Shown: positions 8,106 to 16,363 of the stretch, piece by piece
Position numbering within the stretch: position 1 is the first letter of the stretch
How the letters are laid out: each line of letters begins with the position of its first letter
DNA from: Labrenzia sp. 011
GTDB taxonomy: Bacteria > Pseudomonadota > Alphaproteobacteria > Rhizobiales > Stappiaceae
Length of the DNA stretch: 64,000 nucleotides
Direction: 5' to 3'
Assembly (NCBI RefSeq): GCF_003075075.1
Contig: NZ_QCYM01000021.1
Coordinates: 1-64,000, forward strand
Translations under genes and position numbers: made by a program
Notes under the pieces: model-generated
The model's database searches: none
What the model saw: only the letters and a program-made list of their open reading frames with translations
Told to the model about the DNA's origin: nothing

Positions 8106-9590
8106 ATGGCACTTTTTCTAGGTCTCGATATCGGGACGACGTCGACGATCGGCCTGCTCATCGAGCTGCCCGACCGGATCCTGGCCAAGGTCTCGCGGCC
8201 GGTCACACTGCAATCGGCCCATCCAGGCTGGGCGGAGGAAGACCCCGGCCAATGGTGGGACAATTGCTGCGCGATTGTCCCCGAACTTCTGGAGAAATCC
8301 GGACGAGAGGCGTCAGAGATCGCCGGGATCGGCGTGGCGGGCATGCTGCCGGCTACCATCCTGCTGGACGGGCAGGGCCGACCCTTGCGCCCCTCGATCC
8401 AGCAAAGTGACGGCCGTGCCGGGTTCGAGGTCGAGGAAATGCGCCGCGAAATCGATGAGGATGCCTTTCTGGCCGCCGCCGGAAATGGCGTCAACCAGCA
8501 GCTTGTCGGCGCCAAGATGCGCTGGCTGAAACGGCACGAACCCGACGTTATCCGGAACGCCAGGACCCTGCTGGGCTCCTATGATTACATCAACTACCGC
8601 CTGACCGGGGTGGCGCGGGTCGAACAGAACTGGGCGCTTGAAGCGGGAATCGTGAATGTCGCGACCAACCGGGTCGATCCCGATCAGGCTGCTCTGACGG
8701 GGATCGATCCGGCGCTGCTGCCACCGCTTGCGCCCTCGTCTGAGGTCATGGGCAGCGTCACGGCCGAAGCGGCCGCACAGACCGGCCTGGCGGCGGGAAC
8801 GCCCGTGGTCGGAGGGGCCGCCGACATGATCGCCTCCTGTCTTGGCGCCGGTGTCATCGCGAATGGCGACGTGTTGCTGAAGTTCGGTGGCGCGGTGGAC
8901 ATCCTGACCGCGACCGACAGGGCGATACCCGACAAACGGCTGTTTCTCGATTACCATCTCGTGCCGGGTCTGTGGATGCCCAATGGCTGCATGTCCACCG
9001 GCGGATCTGTGCTCAACTGGTTCGTGGATACCTTCGCCACCGGGATCGCGCCGCTGGACGGCTCACGCCATGCGGCACTCGACGCCCTGGCTGCAGATCG
9101 CCCGGCCGGCGCAATGGGGCTGACCTTCCTGCCCTATCTTCTGGGAGAGAAAACGCCGATACACGACCCCTCCGCACGCGGGGCATTGAACGGCATGACC
9201 TTGTCGCATGATCTGGGCCACATCTGGCGCGCGGTGCTGGAGTCCTACGCCTATGCCATCCGCCATCACGTGGAAACCTTCAACGAGATCGGCTATGAGA
9301 CAACGCGCTTCTTCGTCTCCGACGGCGGTGCGAACAGCGATGTCTGGATGGGGATCGTCGCGGATGTTCTGGGCGTCTCCCTGCAACGGCTCGGCGGGCA
9401 TCCCGGTTCCTGCCTCGGTGCGGCCTGGGTCGCGGCAGTCGGTTGCGGCGGCGCGGACTGGAGCGGCATCGCGGCCCTGACGGAACGCGACGCGCTGATC
9501 ACGCCCGACCCGGCCCATCGTCAGGTCTATGACAGTGGCTATGCCCGGTTCAAGGATCTTTACGAACGCCTGAAGGGGAGTTGCTCATGA
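8106..9590 (+). CDS. FGGY-family carbohydrate kinase (xylulokinase-like)
   Basis: The 494-residue protein begins MALFLGLDIGTTSTIGLLIE, the ATP phosphate-1 loop of FGGY kinases; it also has WAEEDPGQWWDN, IGVAGMLPATILLD, QQSDGRAGFEVEEM and a C-terminal DGGANSDVWMGIVADVLGVS with the FGGY consensus position. These kinases phosphorylate ketoses or polyols such as xylulose. ATG 8106 lies 16 bases after the DeoR stop with CGAGG upstream; a longer frame from 7947 is an overlap artefact. It overlaps the phosphatase gene by ATGA. Confidence 0.92.
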   Translation: MALFLGLDIGTTSTIGLLIELPDRILAKVSRPVTLQSAHPGWAEEDPGQWWDNCCAIVPELLEKSGREASEIAGIGVAGMLPATILLDGQGRPLRPSIQQSDGRAGFEVEEMRREIDEDAFLAAAGNGVNQQLVGAKMRWLKRHEPDVIRNARTLLGSYDYINYRLTGVARVEQNWALEAGIVNVATNRVDPDQAALTGIDPALLPPLAPSSEVMGSVTAEAAAQTGLAAGTPVVGGAADMIASCLGAGVIANGDVLLKFGGAVDILTATDRAIPDKRLFLDYHLVPGLWMPNGCMSTGGSVLNWFVDTFATGIAPLDGSRHAALDALAADRPAGAMGLTFLPYLLGEKTPIHDPSARGALNGMTLSHDLGHIWRAVLESYAYAIRHHVETFNEIGYETTRFFVSDGGANSDVWMGIVADVLGVSLQRLGGHPGSCLGAAWVAAVGCGGADWSGIAALTERDALITPDPAHRQVYDSGYARFKDLYERLKGSCS

Positions 9591-10225
9591 GCTTGCGTGC
9601 CATTGCCTGGGACATTGACGGAACCCTTGTGGACAGCGAGCCGTTGCACCACCGCGCCCTCGTGGCGGTCTGCGCCGGCTACGGTCTGGAGATCGATCCG
9701 CAGGATCAGAGCTTTGTCGGCATGCACATCGGCCATGTCTGGGATCGGCTGCGCCCGCGGTTTCCGCAGACGGTGGACGAGCGGCAGTGGCATCAGCGGA
9801 TCCGTACCTACTATGCCGAGCACAGCGGCAGCCTTGTCCCGATCCCGGGCGCTGTCGAAACTGTCAGGTTGCTCGCTGAAGCGGGCATTGCGCAGATCTG
9901 CGTTTCGAACTCCGAACGGGAGGTCGTCGACGTGAACCTTCGCAGTCTCGGGCTTGCGGAGCTTCTGGTCGGGTCGATCAGTCTCGACGATGTGCCTGCA
10001 GGCAAACCCGATCCGGCTCCCTACCAGATGGCGGCCAAGGCATTGAAACTGCCGCCGCAGGATGTTCTTGCCGTCGAGGACAGCGTTACCGGAATGCGCT
10101 CGGCACTGGCCGCCGGCATGAAGGTTGCGCTGTTTGGCGGCGATGCATCCGGCGACCCGCCGCACGCGCATTTCCATCCGGTTTCCCTTTCCGAAATTCC
10201 GCAGTTCCTGAAGCCGCGGGCGTAG
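9587..10225 (+). CDS. HAD-family phosphatase (beta-phosphoglucomutase-like)
   Basis: 212 residues with the four HAD motifs: nucleophile DIDGTLVDSEPLHHR at the N terminus, motif II Ser in ICVSNSEREV, Lys in AGKPDPAPYQMAAK, and acidic VEDSVTGMRSALAAGM. A helical cap follows motif I, as in sugar phosphatases and phosphoglucomutases of subclass I. The ATG overlaps the kinase stop (ATGA, GGGGAG six bases upstream), so both are co-translated. It could dephosphorylate or isomerise a sugar phosphate of the same pathway, or clear a toxic one. Confidence 0.9.
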   Translation: MSLRAIAWDIDGTLVDSEPLHHRALVAVCAGYGLEIDPQDQSFVGMHIGHVWDRLRPRFPQTVDERQWHQRIRTYYAEHSGSLVPIPGAVETVRLLAEAGIAQICVSNSEREVVDVNLRSLGLAELLVGSISLDDVPAGKPDPAPYQMAAKALKLPPQDVLAVEDSVTGMRSALAAGMKVALFGGDASGDPPHAHFHPVSLSEIPQFLKPRA

Positions 10226-10344
10226 GTTTCGACTTGCGCCACCACTCGTGAACACGGGCGATCCTGTCGACGATCCGCCGTCTTCGTTCCTTACCGGCCG
10301 GTAGGTCAAGTGACGAATACAATCCGGCGGAAACTGCCGACGCA

Positions 10345-10373
10345 AGAGGCCCGGACGGATTGTCCGGGCCTCT
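10345..10373 (-). terminator. Strong hairpin next to the tctC remnant
   Basis: AGAGGCCCGGAC (10345-10356) pairs perfectly with GTCCGGGCCTCT (10362-10373) around a five-base loop. It lies 27 bases past the stop of the leftward TctC-type remnant, so it is probably that gene's old terminator; there is only a weak T run on either side. It could also stop the HAD phosphatase transcript from the left. Confidence 0.65.
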
Positions 10374-10399
10374 CTGTGGTTCGATGGGGGAGGGGAGAA

Positions 10400-10545
10400 T
10401 TACTTCTTCAGTCCTACGGTTTCGATCACTTCACCCTATTCCTTGACATCCTTGTTGATCATCTCGGCCATTTCATCGGGGGTGGTGTGCATCAGTGTCA
10501 TGGAACGGGCGGACATTGTTATCCAGCGCTTCCTGGACGACACCG
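10400..10545 (-). pseudogene. TctC-type tricarboxylate binding protein, C-terminal remnant
   Basis: On the minus strand the frame ending at TAA 10402-10400 reads MTLMHTTPDEMAEMINKDVK, E, a TAG stop (10438-10436) and GEVIETVGLKK. This is the C terminus of tripartite tricarboxylate transporter binding proteins, where the stop replaces the usual Trp of K-W-G-x-V-I. Upstream, the fragment VVQEALDNNVR lies in another frame, so there is also a frameshift. Nothing of the remaining 250 residues is recognisable, hence a dead relic, not a sequencing error in a whole gene. Confidence 0.7.
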
Positions 10546-10674
10546 CCGGCTAGAGGCCGTATAGCTGCGCCCGATGGTTCACTTCACCCCGTCGATGGGG
10601 GCAGGTCGGCGAAACGGCGATGCCGGAGTGCTCCTCGACTTGCTGAGTGCGGACATCCATGTCTTGTAACGACA

Positions 10675-12078
10675 TCAGTTTCCCGTGCAGTAACACGTTT
10701 CGTAGGCGGTCCGGTTGATGGTGCTTTGGGCACACGCGTAGGCTTGCCAGTTTGAATCCGTGATCTGTCTGGAGTGCGCCTTGACGGCATAAAGGTCGTC
10801 GAACCTGGCGCGCAGGGTCTTGTCGTTCTTGATCCGGGCGGCAAGGGCCGCGCGGCTGGCGGGGGAGAGGTCCTGAAGGGCGTAGGTGCTGCGATAGACG
10901 TATTCGAGCTGCCAGTCCGGCCGGGCGCCCTGCGCGGCGGCGGAAAGATTTGGCATGTAGAAGGTCGCCGAATCCCTTATGGCGCCACTTGTACGGTCAT
11001 AGAGAAAGGCCGTGAAGGCCGGATTGTTGCCGAAGACCGGGCTTACGGCCGGGGTGATCTGGCTGGCGACCAGCGGCGTGCCGTCGGTATCCGCGATGAT
11101 CGCGAAACTGTCCATATGGGTGTGGCCGGAAAACGTGTACTCGACGACGACGCTGTATTTGCGCATGAGGTCCACAAATTTCCCGGAGTAGCGGTCATGC
11201 CAGAAGGGGCTGATGCGGGCGTCGCAGCTGCCTGTTCCGTGCACCGTGCTGTAGGCGTTGATGCCCGGTGGCACATGCATGAGAATCTGCGCTTTCCGCC
11301 CGGCTTTCCGGGTCCGGGCAAGTTCGTTCTCCAGCCAGGTCATCATTGCGCCGCCGGGATCTCCGCCGCCGGCACCGCAGCTGTCCGCGTAGCGAGGTGT
11401 CCAGAAGATGTTGTTGAGGACGATGATGTCCTGATCCGCAAGAGTGGGATGGGCAACCTTGTAGTAGCCGCCGGTCCGGAACCGGTCGAATCGCATCGGC
11501 TGCCGGCTCAATGTCGCCCATTGATCGGCGATTCCGGCTGTAAAGGGACTGTCCGGTGCGATCTCGTAGTCGCCGCAGGCGGAATCCGTATTGCCCAACA
11601 CGCCGTAGACGGGAATGCCGCCGAAGCTCTCCTCGAGAAGGAGCGAGACATATTGCGCGGTCTTGATGGCGAAGGAGGTGTGCCCCTGAGGTGACGGACC
11701 GGCATGTTTGAGGTAGTCGGAATTGAAATCGTGGCTCAGGTAGTCTCCGGTGTAGAGCACATAGTCATAGGTCATGTTTTGCGCGGCGGCAGCCTGAAGG
11801 GCGGAGACCGTCAGGGCGTAGCCTGCGTCATGCTGGTAGCTGCGGATGACCCCCTTCGCGCCCTTGGCGAAGATCTGCGACCATTCCGAGACCGGGTTCC
11901 GGTCCAGCGCCGGAACGAGAGCGGGTACGGTGAACGGATCGAAATGGATGTCCGTCACGATCAGGAAAAGTCCCTCGCCGGGACCGGGCTGAAGAGGGGC
12001 GCCCTGCGCCCGGACAGCGGCCTGCGGCAGCATCACCGCTGCCAGTACCGTCAGCGCGAATGCAATCCTGACCAGCAT
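10675..12078 (-). CDS. Secreted metallophosphoesterase, acid sphingomyelinase-like
   Basis: About 467 residues from ATG 12078, which begins a signal peptide (MLVRIAFALTVLAAVMLPQA, cleavage near VRAQ-GA). All calcineurin-type metal motifs are present: TDIHFDPF (D-x-H), YTGDYLSHD, VLGNTDSACGD, a His in LMHVPPGIN and GHTHMDSF. The ASM-like spacing and Cys-rich C terminus (ACAQ, YETCYCTGN) resemble eukaryotic acid sphingomyelinase-type phosphodiesterases. It would act in the periplasm or outside the cell on a phosphodiester such as a phospholipid headgroup. The frame extends to 12174 but lacks a signal there. Confidence 0.85.
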   Translation of the reverse strand: MLVRIAFALTVLAAVMLPQAAVRAQGAPLQPGPGEGLFLIVTDIHFDPFTVPALVPALDRNPVSEWSQIFAKGAKGVIRSYQHDAGYALTVSALQAAAAQNMTYDYVLYTGDYLSHDFNSDYLKHAGPSPQGHTSFAIKTAQYVSLLLEESFGGIPVYGVLGNTDSACGDYEIAPDSPFTAGIADQWATLSRQPMRFDRFRTGGYYKVAHPTLADQDIIVLNNIFWTPRYADSCGAGGGDPGGAMMTWLENELARTRKAGRKAQILMHVPPGINAYSTVHGTGSCDARISPFWHDRYSGKFVDLMRKYSVVVEYTFSGHTHMDSFAIIADTDGTPLVASQITPAVSPVFGNNPAFTAFLYDRTSGAIRDSATFYMPNLSAAAQGARPDWQLEYVYRSTYALQDLSPASRAALAARIKNDKTLRARFDDLYAVKAHSRQITDSNWQAYACAQSTINRTAYETCYCTGN

Positions 12079-12300
12079 GGCAAGTGTCCCTTCCGCAAAG
12101 TGAGTTTCGTGAGGACCAATTCGGTCAAATCCGAAGGACATGGAAAGGGTTTCACCCCGTGTCGCCATTCCCATGCCAGTTCGTCTTCATTTGGGAGTTC
12201 ACACCCTAGATGAAGGCTTGCGGGAATGGAAACGCGGAAAGACCGAAAGGGAAGCTTGCCGCCATTCGACCCGAGTGGAGGTGGGAAGGGGGGGCGTGGG

Positions 12301-12337
12301 CCGCCATGGCAAACGCTCCGGGCGTTCGCCATGGCGG
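12301..12337. terminator. GC-rich hairpin after the dctM gene
   Basis: CCGCCATGGC (12301-12310) and GCCATGGCGG (12328-12337) form a perfect stem, extended inside by AACGC/GCGTT (12312-12316 with 12322-12326). It lies 18 bases downstream of the leftward dctM stop. No T tract follows on the minus strand, so it may be a stabilising 3' hairpin more than a classical terminator. Confidence 0.55.
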
Positions 12338-12354
12338 CAGAGTCGGACGCCGGC

Positions 12355-13632
12355 CTAGCGGTAGATCATCGTCGGCAGCCACATGGAGAAGGCCGGCACG
12401 AAGGTCAGCAGCAGCAGGACGGTTACCAGCGGGATCAGGAAGGGTGCCGTGGCGGTCACGCATCGTTCGAAGGGCACATGGGCCACCTTGGACAGCACGT
12501 AGAGCACCATGCCCACCGGTGGCGTCAGCAGGCCGATCATCAGGTTGAGGATCATGATGATGCCGAAATGCACCGGATCGATGCCGAGGCCGACGGCAAC
12601 CGGCAGCAGCACCGGTGTCAGGATGGTGATCGCCGCGATGGTTTCCATGAACAGGCCGATCACCAGAATGATCAGCGTGATGATCAGAAGCAGCGCCACC
12701 TTGTTGTCCGTCAGACCTACCATCAGCTCCGAGAAATGCCGGGCGGTCTGATTGGCGGTCAGGATCCAGGCGAAGATCGTCGACGCCGCGACGATGAGCA
12801 TGATCGCTGCCGTGGTCTCGACCGTTTCGAAGGAGACCTTCAGGATCTTCTTCCAGTTCAGCGTGCGGTAGACGCCGACACCGAGGACGAGGCACCAGGC
12901 GACGGCGGCAATGGCCGCTTCCGTCGGCGTGAAAATGCCGAACATGATGCCGCCGATGATGATCGCCGGGGTCATCAGCGGCAGAAAGGCGTCGAGGAAC
13001 GTGCGCCCGAAACGGCTCAGGACGAAGGCCTGGTCCCGGGGATAGTTCCGTCGGCGTGAGTACCAGGCAACCATCACCATGAGCGCCAGTGCCATCATGA
13101 GACCGGGGACGATGCCCGCCATGAACAGCTGGCCGATGGACGCGTCGGCAATGACGCCATAGATCACCAGCGGCAGGGATGGGGGAATGATCGGCCCGAT
13201 CGTCGAGGAGGCGGCGGTGATGCCGACGGCGAAATCCGTGTCATAGCCGGAATCGCGCATGGCCTTGATTTCGATGTTGCCAAGCCCTCCGGCATCGGCC
13301 ACCGCCGCGCCCGACATCCCCGCGAAAATGACGCTGGCGCCCACATTCACATGACCCAGTCCGCCATGCATCCAGCCGACCGCCGCACGGGCGAAGGCGA
13401 AGATGCGGGTCGTGATGCCGGCGGAGTTCATCAGGTTGCCGGCAAGTATGAAGAAGGGAACCGCGATCAGCGGGAAGGAATTGATGCCGTTGACCATATT
13501 GGCCAGCACGATCATCGGCGGTAGCCCCTCGAAGGCGACGAAAGCCAGGGAGGCCAGCGCCAGCGCGGCGGCAACCGGTACGCCGATGATCATCAGCGCG
13601 AAAAGAAACAGGATCATGAGCACGATGGCCAT
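12355..13632 (-). CDS. dctM: TRAP transporter large permease DctM
   Basis: A 425-residue membrane protein with about 12 hydrophobic segments and DctM landmarks: INSFPLIAVPFFILAGNLMN near residue 50, HVNVGASVIFAGMSGAAVAD, ASSTIGPIIPPSLPLVIYG, FTPTEAAIAAV and LMIGLLTPPVGMVLYVL. It forms the ion-coupled channel of a TRAP system with the small subunit encoded 12 bases upstream. Ligand class (C4-dicarboxylate, uronate, other organic acid) is not evident from the sequence. Confidence 0.95.
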   Translation of the reverse strand: MAIVLMILFLFALMIIGVPVAAALALASLAFVAFEGLPPMIVLANMVNGINSFPLIAVPFFILAGNLMNSAGITTRIFAFARAAVGWMHGGLGHVNVGASVIFAGMSGAAVADAGGLGNIEIKAMRDSGYDTDFAVGITAASSTIGPIIPPSLPLVIYGVIADASIGQLFMAGIVPGLMMALALMVMVAWYSRRRNYPRDQAFVLSRFGRTFLDAFLPLMTPAIIIGGIMFGIFTPTEAAIAAVAWCLVLGVGVYRTLNWKKILKVSFETVETTAAIMLIVAASTIFAWILTANQTARHFSELMVGLTDNKVALLLIITLIILVIGLFMETIAAITILTPVLLPVAVGLGIDPVHFGIIMILNLMIGLLTPPVGMVLYVLSKVAHVPFERCVTATAPFLIPLVTVLLLLTFVPAFSMWLPTMIYR

Positions 13633-13644
13633 GCGGTCTTAACC

Positions 13645-14253
13645 TCAATCGGTGGGCAGATGTGCGTCCAGCGAACGCACGACGTCTTCCGGGCTCTGCC
13701 GGAGGCGCCGCCACAGCCAGACGGCCGAATAGAATGCCATGACGCCGAGCGCGATCACGCAGATGGTGTAGATCCACGCCTTCGGGATGGGCAGGGAGAT
13801 CATTTTCTGCCGGGTCTTCTGGGTCAGCTCGATGCCGATCCACGTCATGGTCGCGAAAAAGCCGAGGGTGATCGCCTGAGCCAGCACCGTCAGTCCCTTT
13901 GCCACAGCAGGCGGGACCACGCGCATCAGGAATTCCAGCGTGATGTGGGTTCCGCGCCGTGTCGCCGTGATCGAGCCCAGGAAACAGACCAGGATCAGAA
14001 GATAGCGGGCCACTTCTTCGGTCCATGCCAGCGAGTCGTTCAGGACGTAGCGGGTGAAGAATTGCATGAAAACGACGATGGCGAGGATCCAGAAAACGAA
14101 GATCCCCGGTGCATCGACCCAGCTGAGATCGCCGAGATCCGTCTCGCCGTCCTCGAAATGCAGCAGATCGGGCGCGCCTGACGCGCGCCCTTCCTGGTGC
14201 TCGGCGGAGGCGGAATTGTCCGTCTCCACCGCCCCGTCAGTCTTCCGGATCAT
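13645..14253 (-). CDS. dctQ: TRAP transporter small permease DctQ
   Basis: 202 residues with a hydrophilic N-terminal tail of about 45 residues followed by four membrane helices; the family motif appears as QFFTRYVLNDSLAWTEEVAR and GSITATRRGTHITLEFL. It bridges DctM and the binding protein. The ATG overlaps the stop of the binding-protein gene (ATGA), indicating co-translation. The tail (SASAEHQEGRASGAPDLLHF) is longer than usual for DctQ. Confidence 0.93.
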   Translation of the reverse strand: MIRKTDGAVETDNSASAEHQEGRASGAPDLLHFEDGETDLGDLSWVDAPGIFVFWILAIVVFMQFFTRYVLNDSLAWTEEVARYLLILVCFLGSITATRRGTHITLEFLMRVVPPAVAKGLTVLAQAITLGFFATMTWIGIELTQKTRQKMISLPIPKAWIYTICVIALGVMAFYSAVWLWRRLRQSPEDVVRSLDAHLPTD

Positions 14254-15227
14254 TTCGCGAGGGCCTGCATCCGCTCGTAATGTTCCTTGGTGTAGGGCAC
14301 TTTCGATTCATCCGTCAGGATGGGTTCGACGGCGGCCTGGAAGTCCGTCTTGTCGATTTCGTTCACCTGAATGCCCTGATCACGGAACCACTGCACCAGA
14401 TCCTGTTCGGACTGGTAGATTTCTTCCGCGTTCCGCGCCAGTGCGTCCTTGACGACGGCATCGACGATTGCCGCGTCATCGCCAAGCTCGCCCATGGCGT
14501 TTTCGGAGACCACGACGATCAGCGAGTTGCCGATATGACCGGTCAGGTTGATGTTCGACTGGACCTCGTAGAACTTCTTGAACTTGATGGTCGGCAGCGG
14601 GTTTTCCTGAGCATCGACGACGCCCTGCTGCAGGGCCAGATAGACTTCCGAGAAGGCGATCGGCGTCGGGTTTGCCCCCACAGCGTTCGGGAACAGGACC
14701 ATCAGCGGCGAATCCGGCACGCGGATCTTCAGGCCTTCCATGTCGGCCGGCTTGGTGATCGGGAAATTGGAAGTCACGTGCCGGTAGCCGTACCAGGTGA
14801 TGCCCAACACCGTATGACCGGTGGCTTCCTTGTAGCCTTCGGAAAGCTCGGCGAAGAGATCGCTGTCGCGGTAGGCCTTCCAGTGATCGTAGTCCTTCAG
14901 CATGAAGGGATAGTCAGAGATGGCAATGGGACCGTAGTCGCGTTCCGCGAAATTCGGGCCGGTGTAGATCATGTCGATGGAGCCGATGGTCAGGCCTTCG
15001 TTGATCTCCGCTTCCTTGCCGAGGGACGAGGCGGGATAGACGGAAATGGTCACTCGCCCGTCGGTCTTTTCCTTGATCTGCTCGGCGGCCCAGAGCGCCC
15101 ACTTGTGGTAGCTGGAGCCTTCCTCGTAGACATGCGCCCATTTCAGATCCGCCGCCCAGGCCTGTCCCGCAAGAGCAACCGTCATCGCGGCGGCCAGAAG
15201 GCCCCGCGTTACCTTTTTTCCAAACAT
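14250..15227 (-). CDS. dctP: TRAP transporter substrate-binding protein DctP
   Basis: 325 residues from ATG 15227, preceded by GGGAGGAAAG. A signal peptide (MFGKKVTRGLLAAAMTVALA, cut near QAWA-AD) is followed by the DctP fold: KWAHVYEEGSSYHKWALW, VSVYP-type VTISVYPASSLGKEAEIN, and the carboxylate-binding Arg in GLKIRVPDSPLMV, then QQGVVDAQENPLPTI. It delivers substrate to DctQM. First gene of the operon, divergent from the GntR gene, from which it is separated by a clear palindromic operator. Confidence 0.95.
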   Translation of the reverse strand: MFGKKVTRGLLAAAMTVALAGQAWAADLKWAHVYEEGSSYHKWALWAAEQIKEKTDGRVTISVYPASSLGKEAEINEGLTIGSIDMIYTGPNFAERDYGPIAISDYPFMLKDYDHWKAYRDSDLFAELSEGYKEATGHTVLGITWYGYRHVTSNFPITKPADMEGLKIRVPDSPLMVLFPNAVGANPTPIAFSEVYLALQQGVVDAQENPLPTIKFKKFYEVQSNINLTGHIGNSLIVVVSENAMGELGDDAAIVDAVVKDALARNAEEIYQSEQDLVQWFRDQGIQVNEIDKTDFQAAVEPILTDESKVPYTKEHYERMQALAK

Positions 15228-15535
15228 ATCTTTCCTCCCGTTGGCCGGAGCCGAACTCCTCCGCTCGTCTGGCCAATTCATGTATAACTGGTATACAAGA
15301 TATTTTACGTATATGACATATTTACGGAATGCAAACGAATTCGATCTGGTCAGGCAGGCGGCTGGCTGCTAGTCACGGCCGGACGAATGGGCACGAAACG
15401 GGCCTCCGCGGATGGCCCCCGTCCGGGAGCGCAAGGGGAACCGGCAACGTGTGACGCCGGGTGGAAATCACCTGCCCGGAAGGTGCAAGCCGCGTCCTTT
15501 GCGGAAACCGGGATGGCTCGGTATCAGGAGAGTTT
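15228..15535. promoter_or_regulatory. Divergent promoter region with FadR-type operator
   Basis: The perfect dyad TGTATA-ACTGG-TATACA at 15281-15297 matches the type of palindrome (T.GTATAC.A) bound by GntR regulators of the FadR/VanR class, and lies 54 bases upstream of the dctP start. A second AT-rich stretch (15298-15325) with TACGTATATGAC could be the core promoter. The rest, up to the GntR start at 15536, holds no gene that I can support. Confidence 0.6.
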
Positions 15536-16306
15536 ATGGCCGTATCATTGGATGAAAGGCCCTCTGCGGAAATCAGGTCTCGCAAGCAGAGAGCGCCGAA
15601 TTCGCCGCCTCGCGGGGCGCCGGACAGGCATGCCGGACAGGCGGCACGCAATTCGGAGATTGTCTATCGCGATCTGCACGATGCGATTGTCGATGTCAGC
15701 CTGGTGCCGGGCACGCCTATCGTGGAAAAGGAGATTACGGAAAGATACGGCATCAGCCGTACGCCGGTTCGCGAGGCGATTCTCAAGCTGGCCGAGGAAC
15801 AGCTTGTGGATGTCATTCCCAAGTCGGGAACCTTTGTCGCCCGCATCCCGGTCGCTGTCCTGCAGGAGGCGATTGTCGCCCGCAGGGCGCTTGAGGAAGT
15901 CTGCGTCCGCGAGGCGACCGCGAAGGCGAGCAAGAGCCAGCTCATGGAACTGCGGGCCATCATCCAGCGCGAATACGAACTCAGCGCCGCCGGCGACGAA
16001 CATGCTTTCCACGAGGCCGACAACGTCTTTCATGCCGGGGTGGCCGCCGCGGGCGGGTATCCGGGCATCTGGACCATGGTTGAGAAAATCCGCCTTCAGG
16101 TCGAACGCTACCGTCGGCTGACTTTGCCGCAGCACGGCAGGATGAAGCTGATCGTCGCCGAACATGAGGCTGTCCTGGACGGCATCGAGAACAGGGACGC
16201 AAATGCGGCCGTGGCCGCCATGAACAGCCATCTCAACAAGCTGCGGATCGACATCGCAACATTCCGGGATCTCTGGCCGGATTATTTCCTGTTCGACAGG
16301 AAGTAG
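15536..16306 (+). CDS. GntR family regulator, FCD (FadR) subclass
   Basis: About 256 residues from ATG 15536 (CAGGAG upstream). The first 35 residues are a loose tail; then a winged helix-turn-helix (EIVYRDLHDAIVDVSLVPGT, VEKEITERYGISRTPVREAI, LKLAEEQLVDVIPKSGTFVA). The C-terminal FCD domain is helical with metal-ligand-like DNVFHAG and AEHEAVLDGIENRD. FCD proteins sense organic acids. Likely represses the divergent TRAP operon until its substrate is present. Confidence 0.93.
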   Translation: MAVSLDERPSAEIRSRKQRAPNSPPRGAPDRHAGQAARNSEIVYRDLHDAIVDVSLVPGTPIVEKEITERYGISRTPVREAILKLAEEQLVDVIPKSGTFVARIPVAVLQEAIVARRALEEVCVREATAKASKSQLMELRAIIQREYELSAAGDEHAFHEADNVFHAGVAAAGGYPGIWTMVEKIRLQVERYRRLTLPQHGRMKLIVAEHEAVLDGIENRDANAAVAAMNSHLNKLRIDIATFRDLWPDYFLFDRK

Positions 16307-16363
16307 CCCCGCCGAGCGTCCTCTGTCCGATGCGGCCTGCGCCGGTTTTCCGGTGCGGGCAGC

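Noticed and set aside
16330..16360. Imperfect hairpin between the GntR and FMN reductase genes as terminator
   Set aside because: Stem interrupted by mismatches and no T tract; too weak to list.
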